A stretch of DNA of 64,000 nucleotides from Ardenticatenaceae bacterium (GTDB lineage: Bacteria > Chloroflexota > Anaerolineae > Promineifilales > Promineifilaceae), in NCBI GenBank assembly GCA_020634415.1, contig JACKBT010000009.1, positions 62,001 through 126,000 on the forward strand. The letters are read 5' to 3'. The translations under genes were made by a program, and so were the position numbers. Positions 24,687-31,265 of this stretch are shown here, piece after piece. How positions within the stretch are numbered: position 1 is the stretch's first letter; every line of letters begins with the position of its first letter. The notes under the pieces were generated by a model. It did no database searches. It was not told the origin of the DNA and worked only from the letters and a program-made list of their open reading frames with translations.

Positions 24687-25496
24687 ATGATTGCAGTTAT
24701 GGGTGAATTGGCTCCTGTGGAGCAGAAGCAAGTGTTGTTTTATGAGGATGAGGTAACGGCCGTTCGTATGGCAGATGGCACGGTGTATGTGCCGATACGG
24801 CCGTTGTGCGACTATTTGGGCGTGTCCTGGCAAGGGCAGCATCGGCGTATTACTGACGATCTGGTCATGTCTGAGGTTGTCATGTCTGTCAACGTAACGT
24901 TGACGGACATTGAACCAAACAGCCGCCGTCCGCATAGCAGCGAGATGCTGTGCCTGCCTCTGGATTATCTAAATGGCTGGTTGTTTGGCATTAATCCCAA
25001 ACGAGTGAAGGATGAGGCGCGAGAACAGGTGCTCCGTTACCAACGTGAATGTTATCGGGTGTTAGCAGATGCCTTTCAGAATACGGCCGTTGTTTCCTCT
25101 GCCTCCTCTTCCCTGGTCCACGTGCGGGAGATGGGTCTAGCCATTGTGCGCATGGCCGAGGAGCAAATGGCCTTTGATCGGCGGCTGGACGCGGCTGAGG
25201 GTCAGTTGGAAATTGTGGGACAATTGGCGGAGAGGTTAACGGCCGTTGAAGAAAAACTAACACCCTCACAATTAGTTACAGAAGAGCAAGCCAGCCAAAT
25301 CAGCCAATCCGTCAAAACCGTAGCCATCGCCCTGGGCAAAAAGAGCCAACGCAACGAATTCGGAGCCGTCTATGGCGAGCTTTATCGTCGCTATGGCATC
25401 ACCAGCTACAAAAGTTTACCCGCCCATAAATTTGAAGATGCCCTAAATTTCTTAACAGAATGGCATCAAGAAATCGTAACCGGTACGGCTTTTTAG
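24687..25496 (+). CDS. Phage-type antirepressor-like protein
   Basis: This 269-residue protein has an N-terminal P22-antirepressor-like domain. Residues 15-120 carry VLFYEDEVTAVRMADGTVYV, PIRPLCDYLGVSWQGQ and CLPLDYLNGWLFGI; such proteins in phages bind and inactivate repressors. A coiled-coil (about 140-195) leads to a C-terminal ORF6C-like domain (QRNEFGAVYGELYRRYGITS). The start at 24687 has GGGGGA upstream. It is followed on the same strand by DnaD-like and DnaC-like genes but no other phage gene, so it may be a domesticated or remnant phage regulator. The length is typical and the frame intact. Confidence 0.8.
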   Translation: MIAVMGELAPVEQKQVLFYEDEVTAVRMADGTVYVPIRPLCDYLGVSWQGQHRRITDDLVMSEVVMSVNVTLTDIEPNSRRPHSSEMLCLPLDYLNGWLFGINPKRVKDEAREQVLRYQRECYRVLADAFQNTAVVSSASSSLVHVREMGLAIVRMAEEQMAFDRRLDAAEGQLEIVGQLAERLTAVEEKLTPSQLVTEEQASQISQSVKTVAIALGKKSQRNEFGAVYGELYRRYGITSYKSLPAHKFEDALNFLTEWHQEIVTGTAF

Positions 25497-25591
25497 GTTC
25501 TTTGATAAATTCTAAACAGGGCGCGGCCTTGTGCCCGGCCCCGCAATGCCGCACACCCCAAAGAACAACTTTGTGAGGCAATTGAGAAATC

Positions 25592-26299
25592 ATGCAAGGT
25601 TTTTCTGGCTTCCCCGCAGGCAAATTACGCCTGACACAGATACCCAACCTATTTTTTAGCGACCTGCTACCCATCATTGATAATCTGGCCGAGCTAAAGG
25701 TAACACTTTATGCGTTCTGGGCCTTAAACCAGAAGGATGGCAAGGTACGCTATATGCGCCTGACAGATTTTTTGAATGACACGCAGTTTGTAAAGGGGAT
25801 GGGGCCAACACTGGAACTAGCCACAGAAGCTCTACTAGATGGCGTTGAGCGGGCCGTCGCCCGCGGCACGTTTTTGCATGTGAATGTAGAGAGTGCCGAT
25901 GGCAAGATGGATTTGTACTTTTTGAATACAGAGAAGGGACGAACGGCCGTTGATGGCATCAGCAAAGGCGAATGGCGACCCACACCCAGCGATGACGAAC
26001 CCATCACCCTCCTCATCGAACGGCCCAACATCTTCGTCCTCTACGAACAAAACATCGGTGCCCTCACCCCCATGATCGCCGACGAACTCCGCGATGCCGA
26101 ACAAACCTATCCCATCCGCTGGATCGAAGAAGCCATCCAAAAAGCCATCGAAAACAACGTCCGCAAATGGCGTTACGTCGTCAGCATATTAGAGCGATGG
26201 CGGCAAGAAGGAAAACAAGATGGAATCTCTCAACGAGACTCTCAAAAAGGCTTACAACAACAAATCCCCGATGACCTTAAAAACATCATCAAACGATAA
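25592..26299 (+). CDS. DnaD-like replication protein
   Basis: A 235-residue protein with an N-terminal winged-helix-like region (SDLLPIIDNLAELKVTLYAF, RYMRLTDFL) and a C-terminal DnaD-type helical domain (about 145-215: FVLYEQNIGALTPMIADELR to KWRYVVSILERWRQEG). DnaD proteins remodel the replication origin and recruit the helicase loader. The downstream helicase-loader gene overlaps it by 80 bases, so the two are translationally linked. The origin could be host primosome or phage replication module. No strong Shine-Dalgarno before ATG 25592 (AATTGAGAAATC). Confidence 0.82.
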   Translation: MQGFSGFPAGKLRLTQIPNLFFSDLLPIIDNLAELKVTLYAFWALNQKDGKVRYMRLTDFLNDTQFVKGMGPTLELATEALLDGVERAVARGTFLHVNVESADGKMDLYFLNTEKGRTAVDGISKGEWRPTPSDDEPITLLIERPNIFVLYEQNIGALTPMIADELRDAEQTYPIRWIEEAIQKAIENNVRKWRYVVSILERWRQEGKQDGISQRDSQKGLQQQIPDDLKNIIKR

Positions 26300-27629
26300 C
26301 GACGACCTGAATAATGGCGGCATAGGGCAGCCCGACTGCCCCCACTGCGGCGGCTTAGGTTACGTCATCCCCGATGTGCCGCCCGAACACCCCTCCTTTG
26401 GCCGCGCCGTCACCTGCACCTGCCGCGCCGCCGAGCAAGAAATGGCACGGCTGGATCAACTACAGCAGATGAGCCAGATTGGCATGTTACAACACAACAC
26501 CTTCGACAACTTCTTGCCCGAAGGCATCGGCCTCACACCAGGCAAACAGCGCAACCTAAAAATGGCCTATGACCGCGCCCTGACCTACGCCCAAAAACCA
26601 GAAGGTTGGCTGGTGTTGAAGGGGGGCTATGGCTGTGGCAAAACACATCTGGCAGCGGCCGTTGCCAACTACCGCCTCTCCCTCGGTCATTCTGTCCTAT
26701 TCGTCAACACCCCCGATCTACTCGACCATTTGCGAGCCACCTACAGCCCCAGCGCCACCACCTCCTACGACCGCCGCTTTGATCAGGTGCGCAACAGCCA
26801 ACTGCTCATCCTCGATGATTTTGGCGCACAAAGCAACACCGAGTGGGCGCAGGAAAAGTTATATCAGATTTTCAACCATCGCTACGCGGCCAAACTGCCA
26901 ACGATTATCACGACCAACGAAGAGCTAGAAGCCATTGAAATGCGCATGCGCTCACGACTGGTTGATCCCAGTTTAGTGCAAATCATCACCATCACCGCCC
27001 CCGATTTTCGACGGGCTGGTGTGGATCAGGATCAGTCGGATTTGTCCTCATTGAACCTGCATGGGGACAAGACGTTTAACAATTTTGATTTGCGGGCCAA
27101 TGAACTGCCACGCCATCAGGCCGAGAATTTGCGGCGAGCCTATGACACGGCGTTGGAATTTGCCAATGAGCCAGCCGACTGGCTGGTGCTAAACAGCATT
27201 GGCTATGGCAATGGCAAAACCCATCTGGCGGCGGCGATTGCCAATCATATCGTCATGGAAGGCAATCCCGTGCTGTTTATTGTCGTGCCCGATTTATTGG
27301 ATCATCTGCGAGCCACATTTAATCCAGCCATGGGTGTACGTTTAGACAAACGATTTGACGAGATTAAAACAGCACCGCTCCTCATTTTGGATGATTTGGG
27401 GACGGAGAGTGCCACAGCCTGGGCACGGGAGAAGCTGTATCAGTTATTCAACTATCGCTACAATGCCCGCCTGCCCACGGTGATTACAACGGCCACGCCG
27501 ATTGATGAGATTGACCCGCGTCTGGCGACGCGGATGCTGGATGGCAGCCGCTGTACCTTTTTTGTGTTGGAAGTGCCGAGTTATCGCGGGGGGATTAAGC
27601 CAAAACGAACGAGAACAGGTAAACGGTAA
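26220..27629 (+). CDS. Double DnaC/DnaI-like AAA+ helicase loader (fused tandem)
   Basis: A 469-residue protein with an N-terminal zinc motif (CPHCGGLG, then CTC), followed by two consecutive DnaC/IstB-type AAA+ modules. Module 1 (about 95-280) has Walker A GGYGCGKTHLA, Walker B LLILDDFG and the sensor IITTNEE. Module 2 (about 295-465) has SIGYGNGKTHLA, LLILDDLG and VITTATP. The second P-loop lacks the first glycine of GxxxxGKT (Ile instead), so its ATP use may be altered. Equivalent segments (VNTPDLLDHLRATY / VVPDLLDHLRATF) show internal duplication. DnaC-like proteins place the replicative helicase on DNA, normally with one AAA+ domain. AAGGA precedes ATG 26220. It overlaps the DnaD-like gene. 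Confidence 0.88.
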   Translation: MESLNETLKKAYNNKSPMTLKTSSNDNDDLNNGGIGQPDCPHCGGLGYVIPDVPPEHPSFGRAVTCTCRAAEQEMARLDQLQQMSQIGMLQHNTFDNFLPEGIGLTPGKQRNLKMAYDRALTYAQKPEGWLVLKGGYGCGKTHLAAAVANYRLSLGHSVLFVNTPDLLDHLRATYSPSATTSYDRRFDQVRNSQLLILDDFGAQSNTEWAQEKLYQIFNHRYAAKLPTIITTNEELEAIEMRMRSRLVDPSLVQIITITAPDFRRAGVDQDQSDLSSLNLHGDKTFNNFDLRANELPRHQAENLRRAYDTALEFANEPADWLVLNSIGYGNGKTHLAAAIANHIVMEGNPVLFIVVPDLLDHLRATFNPAMGVRLDKRFDEIKTAPLLILDDLGTESATAWAREKLYQLFNYRYNARLPTVITTATPIDEIDPRLATRMLDGSRCTFFVLEVPSYRGGIKPKRTRTGKR

Positions 27630-27660
27630 TCCGTGAACGGTTATCGGATTACCGTTTATC
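27618..27660. repeat. GGTAATC-family inverted repeat
   Basis: GGTAAACGGTAATCCG pairs with CGGATTACCGTTTATC with one mismatch. It overlaps the last codons of the helicase-loader gene and separates it from the convergent LysM gene. A shorter member is at 28310-28345. Confidence 0.75.
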
Positions 27661-27675
27661 GTTTATAACTTACGG

Positions 27676-28290
27676 TTATTCTCCCGACTGGGGAATGATT
27701 AATTTGTCGCCGACGCGGATGTAGTCGGGGTTGGGCAGGGCGTTGGCGGCGATGAGTTGTTGCAGGGTGATGCCGTATTGGGCGGCGATGGTTTGCAGGG
27801 TTTCGCCCTGTTTCACCGTGTGGGTAATGATGGTGCTGTCTTCTTCGCTGGCAGGGGGTTCTGTTTCGTCGGTGCTGCTATCAGCTTCGTTGGTTGAATC
27901 AGTGGCGGGGGCTTCGGTTTCGTCGGTGGTGGCTTCTTCAGCCGGGGTTTCGCCTTCGTCTGTGGCGGGTTCTTCGCCAGGAGTTTCAGCCTCATCTGTT
28001 TCTGCTTCATCACCTGTGGTTGGGGCAGGTTCTGTGTCAACTGCCGTTTCCCCCTCATTCTCCTCCGCACCTGGATAACCTTCCGCGTCCATCGCATCTT
28101 CACCAGTCACCTCGGCTGGCTCCGGCGTGGGCAAAGCAATGTCGTCCCCCATTACAGCGGGCACAATTTTGCCGAAGATTAACGGCCGTGTTAAAGCCAC
28201 AATCGCCACGGCCCCCAGCAAAACAATCACCAAAACAAGAAATTTCAATCCTTCCCGTGCGGCACGGGGTTCTTCTTGCTGCTCACTCAT
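27676..28290 (-). CDS. Membrane-anchored acidic-stalk protein with one LysM domain
   Basis: A 204-residue protein with the same architecture as 11622-12416: one membrane helix (FLVLVIVLLGAVAIVALTRPL), an acidic E/T/P-rich stalk of about 105 residues, and a C-terminal LysM domain (HTVKQGETLQTIAAQYGITL to VGDKLIIPQ). It probably sits on the outer face of the membrane and contacts cell-wall sugar polymers. ATG 28290 is supported by AAGGAGG eight bases upstream. Confidence 0.88.
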   Translation of the reverse strand: MSEQQEEPRAAREGLKFLVLVIVLLGAVAIVALTRPLIFGKIVPAVMGDDIALPTPEPAEVTGEDAMDAEGYPGAEENEGETAVDTEPAPTTGDEAETDEAETPGEEPATDEGETPAEEATTDETEAPATDSTNEADSSTDETEPPASEEDSTIITHTVKQGETLQTIAAQYGITLQQLIAANALPNPDYIRVGDKLIIPQSGE

Positions 28291-28324
28291 CTCCAAACCT
28301 CCTTGGCGGTAATCGGTAATCAGC

Positions 28325-29899
28325 TCACGGGTTACGGACTACCATTAAATTGTGAATTGCCTCATCCAACGGCCGTTCCGCCGATGAGTCCTGGGCTATC
28401 AGCCAATCAATCACAGGTTGTCGCCAATCAACGGCCGTATTGTAAGCCAGCGGGTCAAACTCAGCCAACAACTCATAACCGTCACCACCCGCATACATAA
28501 AATCATTCACCAGCAAACTGTAAGTTTCATTGGGGTCAACCGGTTCGCCCGTGTCGTTAAACCGCCACGTTGCGCCATCCAAATGCACCCCGCCTACAGC
28601 CGCATCCCCAATGGCAAAGGCCAGAATACGCAGCAGTTGTTGGCCGGTTAGCTGCACATCCACAATCACATTATTAAAAGGCATCACCCCAATCACATCA
28701 CCCAATGTAAGAGCACCCGGAGCCAATGCGGCCCGCATCCCGCCCATGTTGGTGATAGCCACATGTGCCGTCGGCATGGCTTGCAGCCAGGACTCCACAA
28801 TGAGGGCCTGCATTTCGGGGCTGCGCCGTGCCAGCCCCTCGTCGGTGTAGCCGATGACTTCGCTGAGTTCGGCATCGGCCAGGCTTTGCCACTGGTTGAC
28901 GATGGTGGCGATGGTGGGATCGGCCGTTCCACCCATATTCGTTTCCACCCCATAAGACACATCTACCACCGTATCTGTAGCCGTATCAAATTGGAAAGTA
29001 GCACGAGCATAGCTGGTGAGATGATAACCACCTTCCAGCACCACCATGCCATTTATCTCTTTGGCAAAAAGTTCATTACAATGCCCCCCACCCAGCAAAT
29101 CAACCCCCAAATCGCCAATCTTTTGTGCCAATGCCTCCAATTCGCCCTGGCATATGTGCGCCGGAACCAGGATCAGTTCGGCCCCGGCTGCCGTTACTTC
29201 GGGCACAATTTCACGCAAGGCTGTCTCATAATCAATAAACTCAAATTCGGCGACATTCACAGGGTTGGTGGTGCGTGGGGTGCTGGTGGTGGTGAGGCCG
29301 ATGATGCCCACCTGGATGCCATTGGCGGTGACGATGGTGTAGGGCTGGATGCCCAAATCGGTGGGGATGGTGCCATCGCTGCGGCGGCGGATGTTGGCAC
29401 TGAGGAAGGGGAAGTCTGATTGAGCTTCACGCGCCTGCAAACCATCCAGGCCAAAGTCGAATTCATGGTTGCCAACGGCCGTTGCCGCATACCCCATCTC
29501 ATTCATCACCGCCGCCATACTCTCCCCGGCAAACCAGGTAGAGATGGCTGGCCCCGTCCACATATCGCCACCACTGAGCAGCAAAAAGCTGTCATCATCT
29601 GGCGCATAACCTTCCCGCTCCTGCCACAGCCCCACCAGGTTAGCGGCCCCTTCATCGGGTTCCATGCCCGCCATCCAGCCATGTTCGTCGTTGGTGTAAA
29701 GGATGGTGAGTTGGCGAATGGAAGAGGCGGTGGCATCGTCAATCGTCAGTGGAGAATCCTGATTGGCAGCATCAGGCTCAATCGTCAAGGTGGGCGGAAC
29801 GGCCGTTACCGAGTCAACAACAGGGGTTGGGGCCGGCGGCTGAGTACAGGCAGCCAACCAGAACAAAATCCCCAACCCCATAAAGCACCATTTACGCAT
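28325..29899 (-). CDS. 5'-nucleotidase / UshA-family lipoprotein
   Basis: An extracytoplasmic metallophosphoesterase that removes phosphate from nucleotides, 524 residues. The N-terminus is a lipoprotein signal (GLGILFWLAAC). The metallophosphatase motifs follow: LYTNDEHGW, SGGDMWTG, GNHEFDFG, PAHICQGE and LGGGHCNE (usually GGHxH, so one position differs). The C-terminal 5'-nucleotidase domain (about 340-515) has NMGGMRA and LVNDFMYAGGDGY, typical of substrate binding. The start at 29899 gives a normal signal peptide, while longer in-frame starts lie in the leader. It ends within a GGTAATC-type repeat region and stands alone. Confidence 0.92.
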   Translation of the reverse strand: MRKWCFMGLGILFWLAACTQPPAPTPVVDSVTAVPPTLTIEPDAANQDSPLTIDDATASSIRQLTILYTNDEHGWMAGMEPDEGAANLVGLWQEREGYAPDDDSFLLLSGGDMWTGPAISTWFAGESMAAVMNEMGYAATAVGNHEFDFGLDGLQAREAQSDFPFLSANIRRRSDGTIPTDLGIQPYTIVTANGIQVGIIGLTTTSTPRTTNPVNVAEFEFIDYETALREIVPEVTAAGAELILVPAHICQGELEALAQKIGDLGVDLLGGGHCNELFAKEINGMVVLEGGYHLTSYARATFQFDTATDTVVDVSYGVETNMGGTADPTIATIVNQWQSLADAELSEVIGYTDEGLARRSPEMQALIVESWLQAMPTAHVAITNMGGMRAALAPGALTLGDVIGVMPFNNVIVDVQLTGQQLLRILAFAIGDAAVGGVHLDGATWRFNDTGEPVDPNETYSLLVNDFMYAGGDGYELLAEFDPLAYNTAVDWRQPVIDWLIAQDSSAERPLDEAIHNLMVVRNP

Positions 29900-30011
29900 C
29901 CAAGTTACCACATTTCCAGAGTAGCAGGGTTGGGTAGAACGGTCAAGATTTGCCGAAAAGGCCCACATCTGGTAAATTTTTTGCCTGTAACGATTAAAAT
30001 GGAGCATTGGT

Positions 30012-30235
30012 ATGCCTTTGTATGAGTATATGTGTCAGGATTGTGCGAAAGTCTTTGAGTTGAGACGACCCTTCTCTGAAGCAGATAAATCGGCCGTTTG
30101 CCCCTCATGCGCTACTACCAATACTCGGAAACGCTTAACTGTTACCCATGTCATCACGCACACAACCAGCATTCCCGTCCCCTGAACAATGGTGGCGGCT
30201 GTGGTTGTGGTGGTCAGTGTGCTTATCAGCATTAG
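30012..30235 (+). pseudogene. FmdB-family zinc ribbon protein, frameshifted
   Basis: From ATG 30012 the frame encodes MPLYEYMCQDCAKVFEL and CPSC, the double-CxxC ribbon of the FmdB/regulatory-protein family, and stops at TGA 30183. The usual C-terminal tail, NNGGGCGCGGQCAYQH, continues in another frame up to TAG 30233. Adding one C to the GTCCCC run at 30177-30182 joins them, so a one-base loss (biological or sequencing) splits an otherwise complete protein of about 74 residues. Function in the family is poorly defined. Confidence 0.82.
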
Positions 30236-30360
30236 ACGTAGGTAGGTAAGAAAACGGCCGTTTCTGCATCCCGTTACGCGAGACAATTTATTGGTTAGGC
30301 GCAGCAAGTGATCTTCTTCCGCTTGTCTGCGGGTTTGGTATCTAAGGAGATTTCAGAGAA

Positions 30361-30645
30361 ATGGCAGAAGAAATTAACATTTATGTTGGCAATTTGTCCT
30401 ATCGTGTGACCGAAGACGAAGTGCGCGAGCTGTTTGAACAGTACGGCAATGTCAGCCGCGTCAGCCTCATCACAGATCGTGACACTGGCCGGGCACGCGG
30501 TTTCGGTTTCGTCGAGATGGAACGCGAAGGTGGCAATGCCGCCATCGCCGCGCTGGACAGGCAAGACTTCCAGGGACGTAACTTGCGTATTAACGAAGCA
30601 CGCCCCCGCGAAGAACGCCCCCAACGCCGCGACAGTCGTTGGTAA
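30361..30645 (+). CDS. RRM-domain RNA-binding protein (cold-inducible type)
   Basis: A 94-residue single RRM protein that binds single-stranded RNA. RNP2 is IYVGNLSY (residues 5-12) and RNP1 is RGFGFVEM (about 45-52), both with the aromatic RNA-contact residues. The tail is short and arginine-rich (RPREERPQRRDSRW). AAGGAG lies 11 bases before ATG 30361. A paralogue with a long glycine tail is at 43876-44316. Cyanobacterial and chloroflexal relatives are often cold-induced; no cold-shock element could be recognised here. Confidence 0.95.
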   Translation: MAEEINIYVGNLSYRVTEDEVRELFEQYGNVSRVSLITDRDTGRARGFGFVEMEREGGNAAIAALDRQDFQGRNLRINEARPREERPQRRDSRW

Positions 30646-30664
30646 AAAGAACCGTAATAAGGTC

Positions 30665-30693
30665 AAAAGGCGTAGAGCATCTCTACGCCTTTT
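30665..30693. terminator. Rho-independent terminator after the RRM gene
   Basis: AAAAGGCGTAGAG and CTCTACGCCTTTT form a 13-bp stem with a three-base loop, followed by T residues. It separates convergent genes and may work in both directions. Confidence 0.88.
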
Positions 30694-30707
30694 TGTTCTC
30701 CTTCACA

Positions 30708-31265
30708 TTAATAATATGAACTATCTTGCCAACCGTAGATGACTTGACGTTCAACAAAACCTTCATCTTCGGTCTGGAGTTCTCCCACTTTTGTCCTCCA
30801 CGCCTCATATAAAACCCACGCGCTGGCATAATTGTTAGCCAGACAACCAATCACAAGTTTAGTCAGGCCAAGTTGGGCCAGATGGTGAACGGCCGTCGCC
30901 AACAACCGCTTACCAATCCCCTGCCCCTGCCTATCGGCCCGCACATACAGCACATAAATCTCGCCGGCATCAGCCCATGACCCCGCCCGCGCTGCACCAC
31001 CCATCACCAGGCCGATAATGGGCGTAGACTCTGGCTCAGAAACGGCCGTTGCCACCGCCAAATAAATACAATAATCGGGATCATCACCCGCCGCCATCGC
31101 CCGCAGCGTCTCCGCCCAACCCTGCGCCGACACCGCCGGTGTCCAATTCGCCTGCCGCGCCTGCCACTGCCCTTCAGGGATTTGCCCCTTATGCGCGGTC
31201 AGCCATGTCGTCACAAGCAGATGCCCCATTGCTGGGGCATCTGCTTCCGTTGCCGCACGAATCAT
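30708..31265 (-). CDS. GNAT-family N-acetyltransferase
   Basis: A 185-residue acetyl-CoA-dependent acetyltransferase. MIRAATEADAPAMGHLLVTT is the usual first strand-helix, and the acetyl-CoA pyrophosphate loop is VRADRQGQGIGKRLLATAV (the Q/RxxGxG/A motif). The substrate is unknown. Its ATG overlaps the stop codon of the preceding molybdenum hydroxylase gene (TGATG), implying coupled translation, although no common pathway is evident. Confidence 0.9.
   Translation of the reverse strand: MIRAATEADAPAMGHLLVTTWLTAHKGQIPEGQWQARQANWTPAVSAQGWAETLRAMAAGDDPDYCIYLAVATAVSEPESTPIIGLVMGGAARAGSWADAGEIYVLYVRADRQGQGIGKRLLATAVHHLAQLGLTKLVIGCLANNYASAWVLYEAWRTKVGELQTEDEGFVERQVIYGWQDSSYY

Noticed and set aside
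24687..27629. Intact prophage
   Set aside because: Only three phage-style genes are present, with no integrase, capsid, tail or lysis genes and no attachment-site repeats.
30012..30235. TGA at 30183 as a second selenocysteine codon
   Set aside because: The conserved C-terminal tail continues in a different frame, so this is a frameshift in a C run; the TGA does not stand at a cysteine position and there is no SECIS-like stem.
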